Counted from the first letter of the stretch, positions 39,121-48,870 are shown. The stretch: DNA of 64,000 bases from Candidatus Nitrospira allomarina (GCF_032050975.1 NZ_CP116967.1:2167001-2231000); one strand, 5' to 3'. The notes: generated from the sequence alone by a model not told the origin. Made by a program: numbers and translations.

Positions 39121-40434
39121 TTATTCAAGACACTTCACCTCCTGGTTGGAATTTCGGACTCGTCGGGAAATTTTAAACGCGATATAAGAAGTCAGAAGCA
39201 GAACCATTCCCATACCCAGTAGGGTCCAAACTTCTCCGAACTGTTCCGTCACCCAACCAAATGTGGTCATTCCCCCAATGGCGGCGAGCATGGCCAATGT
39301 TCCATACAGGGCCAGGACTCGCCCGATAAGTTGTGGAGGAGAAATCTCCTGGATGATTCCCCATTCAATCGGGGTTAAGACCCCACTTCCCATTCCAATT
39401 AGGACGACGACCAGGAGGCTGAGGGGCAATTCCGATATCCCGGTAAATCCCCAAAGAGCCAATGCCGTGAAGAGGCTGGTGGTCACGAGTAGGCGAATGC
39501 GTTGCCATGGTGGTCCCAGGGCGACTTTCGCAAGGAATACAGAGGCCAAAAATAGACCCACACCCACCCCGGAAGTGAGATAACCGACCTCCACCGGACC
39601 CAGTTTCAACATATTCCTTCCAAGGACCGGCAACAATGTATGAAAGGCACTGATGACAAAACTATACAATCCAGCTGTCAAAATAAGCAGACGGATGACA
39701 GGCTGACGAAAGAAAGTAAATTGAACGCCTTCTTTGAAATCTTTGACATAGCTGCGAATGGAAGTTTTAAGGGTTGCCGCCGGGAAAGCCGCTTTGTGTG
39801 GTATTTCCGGAATGGAAATACATACGAGGCATAAGGCCGACCCGATATATGTCAAAACATTAAGGCAGAGAACGTCCTGGGAATTTAATAGGGCGATCCC
39901 CAGTCCGCTTAACAGGGGGCCGAAAATCACCCCCAAACTCATGGTGCTCTGTAGTAAAGCATTGGCAGCCGTCAATGCAGATTTCCTCACGATGAATGGA
40001 ATGGTGGCGAATAAGGCTGGCGCGAATAAGGAAGTCGCGACGGCATTGCAAAACACCAGGACATACAAATATTCAACCGTAAACGCCTCATGAGAGACCA
40101 GGCAGGGAATGAGCCCAATTAGCAGGGCTCGTATGAGGTCCGTGCTGATGAGAATGATTTTTTTTGGAAAACGATCAATCAATACTCCTATGAAGGGACC
40201 GAGTACAATTGGAGGGAGGGTTTGCAAGATTCCAATGACTGTGGTTTGGAGAGCGGAACCGGTCACCGCATAGACAAACCATAACAAGGCCAGTTTGGTT
40301 ACCCCATCCCCGATTTGGGAAATGAGCTGACTCCACCAAAGCAGTCCAAAATTCCTTTGAAATAAAAGGGGGGGATTAGTGGCGAGAGCTAGAGGGTGAG
40401 GAATGTCGGAAGAAGATAGAGAAAGATTGGACAT
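39121..40434 (-). CDS. MFS transporter (MFS_3/EntS-like), copy 1
   Basis: The 437-residue protein has about 12 membrane helices. The N-terminal NFGLLWWSQLISQIGDGVTKLALLW and the loop GVLIDRFPKKIILISTDLIRA match the MFS_3 branch that includes enterobactin exporters. A second DxG-type loop in the C-terminal half is less clear. It is an inner-membrane exporter of an unknown substrate. A tandem paralogue lies at 41173-42642 with the same signatures; the BON gene sits between them. All three genes point the same way, spaced 21-50 bp, so they form one likely transcript. Confidence 0.92.
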   Translation of the reverse strand: MSNLSLSSSDIPHPLALATNPPLLFQRNFGLLWWSQLISQIGDGVTKLALLWFVYAVTGSALQTTVIGILQTLPPIVLGPFIGVLIDRFPKKIILISTDLIRALLIGLIPCLVSHEAFTVEYLYVLVFCNAVATSLFAPALFATIPFIVRKSALTAANALLQSTMSLGVIFGPLLSGLGIALLNSQDVLCLNVLTYIGSALCLVCISIPEIPHKAAFPAATLKTSIRSYVKDFKEGVQFTFFRQPVIRLLILTAGLYSFVISAFHTLLPVLGRNMLKLGPVEVGYLTSGVGVGLFLASVFLAKVALGPPWQRIRLLVTTSLFTALALWGFTGISELPLSLLVVVLIGMGSGVLTPIEWGIIQEISPPQLIGRVLALYGTLAMLAAIGGMTTFGWVTEQFGEVWTLLGMGMVLLLTSYIAFKISRRVRNSNQEVKCLE

Positions 40435-40454
40435 GATGTGGCGATTGAGTCCCT

Positions 40455-41123
40455 TTAATCATTCCCTGCCTCGAGACGAACATTTTGAGTATTGACTGCG
40501 ATGACGCCAGGAATTTCACGGGCCGTTTGTGCCCCTTCCAAGACAATCACTTGAAATCGGGTCCGTCCGCTCAGAGATACCACCCCCCGAATCGTCATGA
40601 CTTCAAAACCGGCATCCCGCAGTGTTTGACTATGAGCAAACCGTTGTTTCACTAATTCAGTCAGTCGAGCGTCCATTTTGGCCTGTATGGCGGCGCGTAA
40701 AGAGGGGCGCACTTCGATGTGATTGATAATTTTTTTCCCGTTGAACAGATTGGTGGCGATGGTTGTGGCTATGGTTTTTTCTTCCTCCACCGAAACTTCA
40801 CCTCTCAACTCCACCGTTTTTTCCTGGACCTGGCACTAAATATCGTATGGAAAAAGGCGAGGATCCTCCATAAATGCCAGTTTTAATGTCAAATTCTGAG
40901 ATTGAAGAATGTTGTCTTTGTCTGATGATTTCTGCGGGGGTTCCTCGGAAGATTCCAGTTCCTGGGAGGGCTTCGCTTGATGATCTTGGACTTGGACCAC
41001 AAGAGTCTTGTCAGGAACAGAAGAAGTCAGTTCCAAAAGGGTTGGTGAGCCGAATACCTGGCTCCAGGCAATTAGCGTCACAGTCAGACTCATGACTAGA
41101 AGGTCACGAGAGTGATGTTTCAT
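40455..41123 (-). pseudogene. BON-domain exported protein with an internal amber codon
   Basis: The 5' part (start 41123) encodes a signal peptide (HHSRDLLVMSLTVTLIAWSQVFG) and a linker, and reaches LKLAFMEDPRLFPYDI before TAG at 40836-40838. The same frame continues without interruption as CQVQEKTVELRGEVSVEEE to a second BON-like half ending at 40455. Read through, LFPYDI-x-CQVQEKTVELRGEV is a normal BON repeat, so the stop lies inside the domain. A GTG at 40814 could start the 3' part alone. It could be a nonsense mutation, a sequencing error or a read-through site. Confidence 0.8.
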
Positions 41124-41172
41124 TCTACACCTCTCCTTTTCATGGAATAGCCCGTAGATTAATTATGTGGAT

Positions 41173-42642
41173 TTATTTTGACCATGGTGGTGCGCGAGAC
41201 CCACGTTTTGGGGAAATATTCGGGATTTTATCAGAGGAATATGGCGAGGTATCCAACATCCATGGGTGGTTCTCCCTCCTTGATCTATGCATGGAGAGTG
41301 GCTTGGAACAAGAAATTCTGACAGGTCTCCATACTTTTTTCGTGTCATCAGGGGCAGAAAGTTCCATCTTCTTCCATGGGAGAAGCCTTTCTCCTTGAAA
41401 GGAGGAGCGATTCAAGAAAATCACGACCATGCCTGTAATCAAAAATACGAAACCAATCATCGAAATGCCAGCCACTGAACCAAAGGTATCAGCCACCCCT
41501 CCAAAGGCCACCATGCCTCCGCTGGCCATGGCCATGCTCGCAGTATTGATTAAGGTAAACACTCGTCCCATTAAATGGTTGGGGGTTGTTTCTTGGATGA
41601 TAGACCAGGCAATAGGCGTGAAGGCAGCCGTACTGGCCCCAATAAGTGTTACGAGAATAAACCCCCATACGACCGAATGTGAATGAGCTAGCAATTGCAA
41701 CGCACTTCCTCCCGCGATCATTGAGATGGCGATGAGAAAGATCCGTTTATTTAGCCCCAGGTTCTTCACGCAACTCAGGCCAAAGGAGGTAGCCAGCATT
41801 CCTGCCCCCATTGCAGACCACAGCCACCCCAACCATCGAGGATCGGCTTCAATGTGATCGTTGACGAAAAGTGGAAGCACATAGATAAAAGCGCTGGCCC
41901 CCAACGTATAAAAGACTGTCGTAATGAGGAGCGCGCGAAGAACGGGTTTTTCTCTAAAGACAAATTGTACTCCGACAGCCAGGTCCTGACTCACTTTCGA
42001 CGGTACATTGGCCATCCTGGGAGCGGTCGTCAATGAATGACCTTTGATCGGCAATAGGCACAAGGCGGATAACAGAAACGTTGCTGCATTTACATAGAGA
42101 ACATTCTGGGTGCCCAGCCATGCAATCAAAACTCCGCATATGGCCGGGCCGATAAGTATGCCCATATTTGTCGTGGATTGAAGAAGGGAGTTGGCGGACA
42201 TGAGTTCAGAGGGTTTCACTAGAAGGGGGAGCGATGCAGCCAAGGCCGGCCCAAAAGCTGTTGAGAAGATGGCTGTGAAAAACACCAAAATAAACAGCAC
42301 TTCCAAGGTCAGGGCATCAAAAAGATACAAGACCGGAATGAGAACAATTATAAAAGCTCGGATGACATCAAGAATCACCATCACGGGTTTTTTAGGCAAT
42401 CGATCTAAATACACACCCACGATGGGGCTCAGGACCAGCGGGGGGATCGTTTGCAACAGTCCGATGATCGTCATCTTTAAGGCCGATCCCGTCAATTGGT
42501 ACACAAACCATAAGAGAGCCACTTTGGTTAAACCGTCTCCAATTTGTGAGACTGCCTGGGAGGCCCACAGCATGCTGAAGTTTCTATTGTTAAACAAATC
42601 CCATTTATTTGGTGAGATGTCAGCATGATTAGAGGTAGTCAT
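41173..42642 (-). CDS. MFS transporter (MFS_3/EntS-like), copy 2
   Basis: This 489-residue paralogue of the 39121 transporter shares NFSMLWASQAVSQIGDGLTKVALLWFVY, TGSALKMTIIGLLQT and GVYLDRLPKKPVMVI at the same places, by eye more than half identical in this region. It has about 12 helices. It differs by a polar C-terminal tail of roughly 75 residues after the last helix (QGERLLPWKKMELSAPDD...), absent from copy 1. The tail may be cytoplasmic and regulatory, or an extension caused by loss of an earlier stop. Confidence 0.92.
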   Translation of the reverse strand: MTTSNHADISPNKWDLFNNRNFSMLWASQAVSQIGDGLTKVALLWFVYQLTGSALKMTIIGLLQTIPPLVLSPIVGVYLDRLPKKPVMVILDVIRAFIIVLIPVLYLFDALTLEVLFILVFFTAIFSTAFGPALAASLPLLVKPSELMSANSLLQSTTNMGILIGPAICGVLIAWLGTQNVLYVNAATFLLSALCLLPIKGHSLTTAPRMANVPSKVSQDLAVGVQFVFREKPVLRALLITTVFYTLGASAFIYVLPLFVNDHIEADPRWLGWLWSAMGAGMLATSFGLSCVKNLGLNKRIFLIAISMIAGGSALQLLAHSHSVVWGFILVTLIGASTAAFTPIAWSIIQETTPNHLMGRVFTLINTASMAMASGGMVAFGGVADTFGSVAGISMIGFVFLITGMVVIFLNRSSFQGERLLPWKKMELSAPDDTKKVWRPVRISCSKPLSMHRSRRENHPWMLDTSPYSSDKIPNISPKRGSRAPPWSK

Positions 42643-42695
42643 GATTTTCCGGTCTTACATGAAATGGTTTCTAAAATCCCGGCCAAAGTTACGAG

Positions 42696-43775
42696 CTAAA
42701 AATTCATTACTGTTTCACGACTGGTAAATGAAGGTTGGTATGTCTCCTCCGGTAAGTTCAACAGGTTTTCATAGGCCCTTATGTAATCTTGAACCATTCG
42801 TTTAACGGTAAACCGTCGTTCAAAGGCCAGTCGGCAAGGCTGACGGTCAAGGGAGGAAATGCAGGGGACGGCTTTGACCATGTCTTCCAGGGTGTCACAG
42901 ATGAATCCAGTATGCCCGTCATCGATGATTTCGGGGACGGAACCTCGCCGATAGGCTAGAACCGGTGTGCCGCAAGCCAAGGCTTCGATAAAGACCAAGC
43001 CGAAAGGTTCCGGCCAATCAAAAGGTGCCACCAACGCATAGGCATTGCCGATGAGGTCATTTTTTTCGCCATCCGTGACTTCACCCACATACTCCACCAA
43101 GGGATCCGATAAAAGCGGGTGAATGACGGCACGAAAATATTCCTGGTCAACCGGATCGACTTTCGCGGCTATTTTTAAAGGCATGCCCACACGCTTGGCA
43201 ATTTCAATGGCATGATCGGGTCGTTTCTCGGGTGTTAATCGACCAACAAAGATAAGGTAAGACCCTGACTGAGGATGGAAGCTATACAGGTCTTCGGGTA
43301 AACCATGGTGGATGGTTTGTTGCCAATTCGCCCAGGGTAGGGGATTCCGTTGAGCATTCGAAATAGAAATAAGCGGGCAATCTAAAAATTCTGCAAATAT
43401 CGGTTTCAATTCGGGGAGGTCAAGGCGGCCATGAAGGGTGGTGAGGACCGGAGTTCCACAACGCCGAGCTAAGGGAAAGGCTAGAAAATCCAAATGAGAA
43501 TGGAAGAGGTCAAATTGGGTTGCAGAGGAGAATGTTTTTTCCAACATCATAGTGAACGGAGCCTGAGGATTGGAAACCCCATTAGTTTTTCGGAGGCCCT
43601 CCCGACACATTGATTTGAGATGAGCGCTGGTCTGAGAATCACCGGAAGCAAACAGGGTGACTTCATGCCCCTGACGAACAAGTTCTTCGGTTAAATATGA
43701 AACAATCCGTTCGGTTCCACCATATTGTTTGGGTGGAACACTTTCAGCCAAGGGAGCCAGTTGGGCGATTCTCAT
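42696..43775 (-). CDS. Family 4 glycosyltransferase, paralogue of 30484
   Basis: This 359-residue GT-B enzyme has MRIAQLAPLAESVPPKQYGGTERIVSYL, LTTLHGRLDLPEL, YLIFVGRLTPEKRPDHAIEIAKR and the E-x7-E block WPEPFGLVFIEALACGTPVLA. It is clearly duplicated from the same ancestor as the 30484-31530 protein. It lies upstream of the two MFS exporters on the same strand with 53 bp between them, so glycan synthesis and export could be linked here, which is inference. Confidence 0.94.
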   Translation of the reverse strand: MRIAQLAPLAESVPPKQYGGTERIVSYLTEELVRQGHEVTLFASGDSQTSAHLKSMCREGLRKTNGVSNPQAPFTMMLEKTFSSATQFDLFHSHLDFLAFPLARRCGTPVLTTLHGRLDLPELKPIFAEFLDCPLISISNAQRNPLPWANWQQTIHHGLPEDLYSFHPQSGSYLIFVGRLTPEKRPDHAIEIAKRVGMPLKIAAKVDPVDQEYFRAVIHPLLSDPLVEYVGEVTDGEKNDLIGNAYALVAPFDWPEPFGLVFIEALACGTPVLAYRRGSVPEIIDDGHTGFICDTLEDMVKAVPCISSLDRQPCRLAFERRFTVKRMVQDYIRAYENLLNLPEETYQPSFTSRETVMNF

Positions 43776-44554
43776 TGGAAACTCCTTTCTAGGAAAAGAC
43801 AGGGTAAGAAAATTTTCCGGGGGAAATTTTTTATGTTGTATTTGTCATACAGCAAACCTGATGCCCGGAAAATTCCTAAATAAAGGCCCAGATAAGTGAT
43901 TGATTGTGTGGCCATTTTTTTTTGGAATGAAATGAAATCCAAAGAAAAGTGCAATCAGATCAAAATGAAAAATGTAAAAACTACCAAAGAGGGTGTAAGG
44001 GTTACACGAATGAGATGAAACATAATTTGTGAAATTGGAACGAAAAGATTCTCGCCAATTGAGAAAATGAGTTGTTTTTATAATGATGCGTGCCAGGAAG
44101 CGTTGAGACGGAATAAAGGCAGAGAATAAATTCCTATACAAACAGGATATTCAGAACAGACAAGATGGAAAATATTATTAAGAAGTTAATGAGAAAAGAG
44201 GGACATAATAAAGTCGTCTTTCATCGTCCCAATCCGGACTGCGAATTAGAATTTTGTGAGTAGCAGGGGAAGGATACATTGATGCAATAATCAATGATGG
44301 CCATAATCTATACATGATTTTTGTTTCAGCCTTCAGATTTGTAGGAATTACTCGGGTTGCTGTAGTTTTTACTTCAACTAGTTCCTTTCCAATATTTCCT
44401 GAAGAGGATGCCGTCACGCCGGATCTTTCGCAATCCTATGAAAAATAAGAAATAATTTAAATGGGTCTGGAGGAGTGTGTTTTGGGCCCACCTTTTGCTT
44501 TGAAGTAAATTAACAGTAGTTAGCAAACCTTAAATAGAGAGAAAGGAGGGAGTG
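43776..44554. promoter_or_regulatory. AT-rich intergenic region with a candidate sigma-54 promoter
   Basis: No supported gene lies in these 780 bp; a 79-codon minus frame with a GTG start (44178-44417) has no family likeness. GGGCCCACCTTTTGC at 44484-44498 has correct GG/GC spacing for a sigma-54 promoter and lies 57 bp before the small frame at 44555. Confidence 0.4.
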
Positions 44555-44692
44555 ATGACTATAGCGGGAATGTCGGCAACAGGGTATTCAACGGTTGGAG
44601 ATATCGTACCAACTCATATGTCGATTTATCATGCTCAATCGGGGGACGAGTCATTGGCTCCCTGTCTCGGAATGATCTTATTCGGGCCTTAA
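44555..44692 (+). CDS. Possible 45-residue small protein
   Basis: The frame starts ATG with an unusually strong AAAGGAGGGAGTG ribosome site and encodes MTIAGMSATGYSTVGDIVPT followed by HMSIYHAQSGDESLAPC and LGMILFGP. It has no known family. A candidate sigma-54 promoter precedes it by 57 bp. Strong translation signals favour a real small gene; the short length and lack of homologues known to me argue for caution. Confidence 0.4.
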   Translation: MTIAGMSATGYSTVGDIVPTHMSIYHAQSGDESLAPCLGMILFGP

Positions 44693-44811
44693 CCGGAGCC
44701 GATTGGGCGTAGAAAAATAGGTCAGTAGGATTGATTGAACGATATGAAAAGTATGAATAAAACGGCATGTAAAATTAAGATTTTCATTATTTAATTCAGA
44801 AGGAGGAGACT

Positions 44812-45195
44812 ATGAAATTCCAACAATCCGGTTTAACCAATTTGAGAATTATGGTGTGTTTCGTCGGCGCCTGTTTAATGATGCCGGCGGCTGTTCTACC
44901 TGCCGCTGATGGTTTTTCCCAATCTGCCCCTGAGGAAATGGTTCGAAAAAATCTTGAGCCTTTTGCCGGAGCTTACAAAGAGGTGTCTGAGCTGAGTAGC
45001 ACATATGCACAACGGATTATTCAATCCGAGCCGGATCAAGCTGACGTGTTACAGGAGGAAGCAAATCAAAAAATGACTCAGGCTGTCACCAATCATGGGC
45101 TTTCTGTCGAAGACTATAATTTCATTTTTCACACGATCCAAAGTGAGCCTGAACTTCAAGAGGAATTTATGATCGCACTGCAACGAGCTCAGTGA
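44812..45195 (+). CDS. DUF4168 exported protein
   Basis: The 127-residue protein has a signal peptide (LRIMVCFVGACLMMPAAVLPA-AD). A helical DUF4168-type domain follows: LEPFAGAYKEVSELSSTYAQRI ... EANQKMTQAVTNHGLSVEDYNFIFHTIQSEPELQEEFMIAL. The ribosome site is AAGGAGGAG. The family is of unknown function and found in the periplasm of many Gram-negative bacteria. It stands between the small frame at 44555 and the lipoprotein at 45290, all on the plus strand. Confidence 0.85.
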   Translation: MKFQQSGLTNLRIMVCFVGACLMMPAAVLPAADGFSQSAPEEMVRKNLEPFAGAYKEVSELSSTYAQRIIQSEPDQADVLQEEANQKMTQAVTNHGLSVEDYNFIFHTIQSEPELQEEFMIALQRAQ

Positions 45196-45289
45196 ACATA
45201 AGTAATTTATCGGTCAATTCCTCGATCATGCAAAAATATGAGGTCTGCAGAAGAGCGGCATGATCGGGAAGGCCTGGAGGAAATAAAGA

Positions 45290-45919
45290 ATGATTATAAC
45301 GCATTTTAAGCTGACCATACTTAGTTTCATTTTCACGATAGGACTCGTTGTGGGGTGTTCCGATTCATCCACCGATAAAAGTCATTTCGACTCCAAGAGT
45401 GAACATTCCGGATTCATGGCAAATGTAGACGGGGCTGTTCATGCCGAAATATCGGGAAATGGAATTGTGACATACCTACCGCCGAAGGAACGGGATCCTG
45501 TGACCGGAAATCGTCCAGGTTACTATATGCTCTTTAACAATCTACCCACAGATACCATGGAAGGGCGAGAATTAGTCATTATATTTCGGATACCAGATGG
45601 AGCCCGGCCTGGCCACTATAACTTGATGACGCCCGATCCTCTCAGGGTGGGACATAATTTTGATGTACAGGTAGAAGCCGTAGAACAAGGCCAATCCATT
45701 CCTTACCAAACGAACACGGAGGGAACAATTACTTTGGATAACTTTGCTCCTGACCGCATATCTCCAGAGGCAAGTAGGATTAAAGGCACCTTTCAATTTG
45801 TTGCAGAGAACACTGTTGGAGAAAAGGTTTCAGTAAATGGGGCATTCGATTTTCCCTCGAAAGAGAAAGTGGTATCTTTGAATGCAGGGTATTCTGTTAG
45901 GGAAGGGTTAAGGATCTAA
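45290..45919 (+). CDS. Hypothetical lipoprotein
   Basis: The 209-residue protein has a canonical lipobox (LVVGC-SDSS) at residue 23 after a hydrophobic helix. The mature part is a soluble beta-rich domain (HAEISGNGIVTYLPPKERDP..., ELVIIFRIPDGARPGHYNLMTPDPLRVGHNFDVQVEAV, GTFQFVAENTVGEKVSVNGAFDFP). No family recognised. The repeated short beta segments suggest an immunoglobulin-like or jelly-roll fold. A likely terminator follows at 46163-46192. Confidence 0.75.
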   Translation: MIITHFKLTILSFIFTIGLVVGCSDSSTDKSHFDSKSEHSGFMANVDGAVHAEISGNGIVTYLPPKERDPVTGNRPGYYMLFNNLPTDTMEGRELVIIFRIPDGARPGHYNLMTPDPLRVGHNFDVQVEAVEQGQSIPYQTNTEGTITLDNFAPDRISPEASRIKGTFQFVAENTVGEKVSVNGAFDFPSKEKVVSLNAGYSVREGLRI

Positions 45920-46162
45920 AGAAAAATTAGAAATCACCCTCCCGAAAAGCATTGCAAATTTTTTAAATTTTTCTCCGGCTATTAGAAAGTGTTGCCGGGG
46001 TTAGGGTGGTTCAAGAGAAAATTTAATACATGGAGGGATTGTGGCTCGAAGGATATTCAAAGCATCCAATCCTATCGACGGAACAGACATGAGAGCTTGT
46101 CACCTGGCGGGAGAGGCCTAAGAAAATGAGGCCCGCCCGATTGATGTTCAAGAAAACGTAAG

Positions 46163-46192
46163 AGGGAAGCGGGATCTCGTTTTCCCGTTTTT
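46163..46192 (+). terminator. Intrinsic terminator after the lipoprotein gene region
   Basis: GGGAAGCGGGATCTCGTT folds against TTCCCG and is followed by five T residues (46188-46192). It lies between the plus-strand lipoprotein gene and the convergent sigma-factor gene. The rest of 45920-46268 shows no gene. Confidence 0.55.
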
Positions 46193-46268
46193 ACGGAATA
46201 GCCAATATGTTTTTTTCTCTACCGCCGACAAAGGGAATTGATTGGGCTTTGAAACGAAATCAATACGC

Positions 46269-47921
46269 TCAATTGTTTCGTAAGCTCTCCAATTGTTGTC
46301 GAACAACCGGGTCGCGCAATTTTTTTAAGGCGTTGGTTTCGATCTGTCTGATCCGTTCCCGAGTAACCCCTAAGGTTTGTCCGATTTCTTCCAATGTGGA
46401 CTCTTCGTCGTACCCGATGCCAAACCGCATGCGAAGAATGCGTTCCTCACGTGGGTTCAAGGCTTTCAGGAGGCGGGAGATGGCGGCCTTCGAGCTGAAT
46501 TCCTCCGAAATCTTTAAAGGTGAAGGCGCTTCGTGATCCTCAAGAATATCCCCGAACGTCCCCTCACCCTGCTCATCCAACGGGGAGTCCAGAGAAACGG
46601 GGTCATAGGAGCCCTCCAAGATTCCTTGTACTTTTGCAACAGGTAGCCCGATGGTTTCCGCCAGTTCTTGAAGAGTCGGCGTCCGTCTTAATCGTTGAGT
46701 AAGATGCTGTGAGGTCTTCTTGATTTTTTGGGTAATCTCATAGATATGTACGGGCCTTCGAATCGTATTCCCTTTTTCGGCAATGGCTCTGGTGATGCCC
46801 TGTCGAATCCACCATGTCGCATAGGTGCTAAACTTATAGCCACGTGCATAATCAAATTTATCGACCGCTCTCATCAACCCAATGTTGCCCTCTTGGATTA
46901 AATCCAAAAAATGCAACCCGCGGTTCGTGTAGTGCTTGGCCACACTCACGACTAATCGCAGATTGGCTTCAACCATTTTGGCTTTTGCCTGATGAACCTG
47001 GGCGACGGTCTGTTCAAGCATTCTACAGGATTGCAAATATTCCAGGTGCGGCATCAAGATAAGGGACTCCTCGATTTCCCGAATACGTGCCAGAGCTTTT
47101 CTGGAGTCATCCCCGGGTTGTTTGCGGCGGCTGGTTTCCAAAAACTGTTGGTGGGTGAGAATTTCTTCTTTAATCTGGTGAATTTCCTGAATCAGGGTTT
47201 CCTGTACGTCAGGGCGCAAGTTCAAGGCATCTATTCTTTTGATCAGTTGTTGAATGGGTTTTTTTAAGGAGGAAGAAGTACAAAAAGTATCTGGTGCGGA
47301 CCCAGGCATGCCCAGACGTTGCGCAAAATGGGACAAAAATGGTTTGGCTAAACGAGCGATGGCATCCAGATGCTTGAGAGTCTTGTCGAAATTATGTCCT
47401 GCCTCGGGCCGGTTTCCGGATGCAGGAGTTTCGTCTTCGGAACCGGCTGCAGCGCTCATGATGACGAGATTACTGACACGGAGGTCTCCTGTCTGCAACT
47501 GATCCCGAAGTGCAAGGAGACGAACGAGGGTGACGGGTAAACTGAAAAGAGTTGCGACCAGGTTATTGGTCCCCTCTTTGATCTGTTGAGCAAGCTGGAA
47601 CTCTGCATTTCGTGTTAACAGCGGGACTCGACCAATGTCTTTTAAAAAGAGGGGGATCGTCATGTCGGTGGTGACGGCGTCCTCATGATGTTGACGGGGA
47701 GGTTCCATGAATTCGTCAGGATAGGAGTCTGGCATCTTATTGCCGGTCTTCCGACCCCTTTCCTCAAAAGAGGAGCGAAAAGGTTGAAGGGAGGTTGATG
47801 ATTCCAGAGAAGCACCAGATGAATACATCAGGCCATCCTGTGGGAGGGAGTAATTTTTCAAGACCCGTCTATTCTTTCCCGAGCGTTGCAAGGGTTGCTG
47901 TAATAATTCATTTGATGCCAT
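46269..47921 (-). CDS. RpoD-like sigma-70 factor
   Basis: With start MASNELL (47921) the protein has 550 residues. It has a region 1.2-like segment ([30 protein letters not shown]), a long non-conserved insert, region 2 ([43 protein letters not shown]...[14 protein letters not shown]), region 3 ([24 protein letters not shown]) and region 4 with the helix-turn-helix [21 protein letters not shown]. The -10 and -35 recognition helices are close to primary sigma factors. The divergent [17 protein letters not shown] and the unconserved N-terminal 80 residues suggest a second, group 2-type RpoD, perhaps for stress. Confidence 0.92.
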   Translation of the reverse strand: MASNELLQQPLQRSGKNRRVLKNYSLPQDGLMYSSGASLESSTSLQPFRSSFEERGRKTGNKMPDSYPDEFMEPPRQHHEDAVTTDMTIPLFLKDIGRVPLLTRNAEFQLAQQIKEGTNNLVATLFSLPVTLVRLLALRDQLQTGDLRVSNLVIMSAAAGSEDETPASGNRPEAGHNFDKTLKHLDAIARLAKPFLSHFAQRLGMPGSAPDTFCTSSSLKKPIQQLIKRIDALNLRPDVQETLIQEIHQIKEEILTHQQFLETSRRKQPGDDSRKALARIREIEESLILMPHLEYLQSCRMLEQTVAQVHQAKAKMVEANLRLVVSVAKHYTNRGLHFLDLIQEGNIGLMRAVDKFDYARGYKFSTYATWWIRQGITRAIAEKGNTIRRPVHIYEITQKIKKTSQHLTQRLRRTPTLQELAETIGLPVAKVQGILEGSYDPVSLDSPLDEQGEGTFGDILEDHEAPSPLKISEEFSSKAAISRLLKALNPREERILRMRFGIGYDEESTLEEIGQTLGVTRERIRQIETNALKKLRDPVVRQQLESLRNN

Positions 47922-48071
47922 GGTGGCCTCGCTTTCTCTTGCGCGCAATAATCACTTGCAGCCGAAACGTTCTTGGCACATGATGCAAACCGTCGCACTG
48001 GTCATTCCACTCATTCCTCACGCCCATATCCGAAATGCCCTTTATTTTGGTCTTTTTTTAGTTTGGATTTA

Positions 48072-48127
48072 GTGTGTGTTCCACAATGGGATCCCGTCTA
48101 ACATTTTTTTTCAATTGACGTGCCCTG
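48072..48127. repeat. Segment repeated at 31972-32028
   Basis: This is the partner of the 57-base segment described at 31972. It covers the stop codon and downstream flank of the zinc-ribbon gene at 48111. Confidence 0.5.
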
Positions 48128-48323
48128 AGGAAAATTGGAGTTCCTTTTTATTACTCTGTTCATTTTTCATTCCACGGGCTTTGAGAATGGTCGTATCTAC
48201 CGTTTCTCCACAATTGAGGCACCTCAGTACTTCTAGATGGTAAAACTGCCCGTCGAGATTATAAATGCTATCTCGCACTAATAAGCCTTTACACCGTTGG
48301 CATTTCATCATCTCAGTTGTCAT
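48111..48323 (-). CDS. Small zinc-ribbon protein, copy 1
   Basis: This 70-residue protein has two CxxC knuckles: MKCQRCKGLLVRDSIYNLDGQFYHLEVLRCLNCGETVD. The spacing (CxxC-n27-CxxC) fits a single zinc ribbon. The C-terminus is polar and Lys-rich. The start MTTEMM at 48323 has AAAAGGAG upstream at 12 bases. The 46-bp operator block 48381-48426 lies upstream, and an HxlR regulator faces away on the other side. Two paralogues are at 50060 and 57889. The function is unknown; such ribbons may bind nucleic acid or protein. Confidence 0.8.
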   Translation of the reverse strand: MTTEMMKCQRCKGLLVRDSIYNLDGQFYHLEVLRCLNCGETVDTTILKARGMKNEQSNKKELQFSSGHVN

Positions 48324-48380
48324 GAAATTATTTACTCCTTTTGGAAGCATCCACTTGCACCTTAACCCCACGATAGTTAT

Positions 48381-48426
48381 GATAAGTAACTAGTTACAAA
48401 AGTAAAGTAGGTACCATAAAGTAACC
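48381..48426. promoter_or_regulatory. Operator block, copy 1 (palindrome GTAACTAGTTAC)
   Basis: This 46-bp block between the zinc-ribbon gene and the HxlR gene matches 43 of 46 positions of 50305-50350. It contains the perfect 12-bp palindrome GTAACTAGTTAC at 48386-48397 and a second related stretch (TAAAGTAAC) that runs up to the HxlR start codon. It is most simply read as the autoregulatory binding site of the HxlR protein. Confidence 0.75.
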
Positions 48427-48870
48427 ATGAAATTGCCTCCCAGTTCCTTCGGATGCCCGTTGGATTCCCTTCTTCGTGTGCTTGCCGGGCCGTGGACGAT
48501 TTACATCCTCTGCCGCCTGCATAACAATGGGGATACCCGTTTTGGCCAGCTCAAGCGCCAAATGCCGGGTATTTCATCAAAAATGTTGACGGAACGATTG
48601 CGAGCCTTGGAGAAGGCCGAAATTATCTTTCGTCACCAAGCTCCGACCATTCCTCCACAGGTGACCTATGGGCTCACGACAGAAGGCCGTGAACTCACCA
48701 CGATTCTTGATCAAATTAATACATTGGCCGGCCGATGGCAGAATCTTGAGACCAAAAAGACGGCAAACACCAACATTCAGGTAAAAGACACAAAAAGAAG
48801 AAAGACGGTAGTTCAATATTCCAGGATTCCTCCCTCCAAAAAGGAAAAACTGAACGGTAAAATTAGGTGA
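48427..48870 (+). CDS. HxlR-family transcriptional regulator
   Basis: The 147-residue winged-helix protein has the family start FGCPLDSLLRVLAGPWTIYILCRL (the Cys10-type sensor position is present), the recognition helix GISSKMLTERLRALEKAEIIFR and the wing PPQVTYGLTTEGREL. It carries a Lys-rich C-terminal tail of about 45 residues not needed for the fold. HxlR proteins respond to aldehydes, quinones or oxidants through the conserved Cys. The operator abuts its ATG, so it probably represses itself and the divergent zinc-ribbon gene. Confidence 0.92.
   Translation: MKLPPSSFGCPLDSLLRVLAGPWTIYILCRLHNNGDTRFGQLKRQMPGISSKMLTERLRALEKAEIIFRHQAPTIPPQVTYGLTTEGRELTTILDQINTLAGRWQNLETKKTANTNIQVKDTKRRKTVVQYSRIPPSKKEKLNGKIR

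Noticed and set aside
44178-44417. 79-codon minus-strand frame with a GTG start
   Set aside because: No similarity and no clear ribosome site.
44555-44692. GYSTVGDIVPT in the small frame resembles a potassium-channel filter
   Set aside because: No membrane helices around it and TVGYG is not present, so the likeness is accidental.
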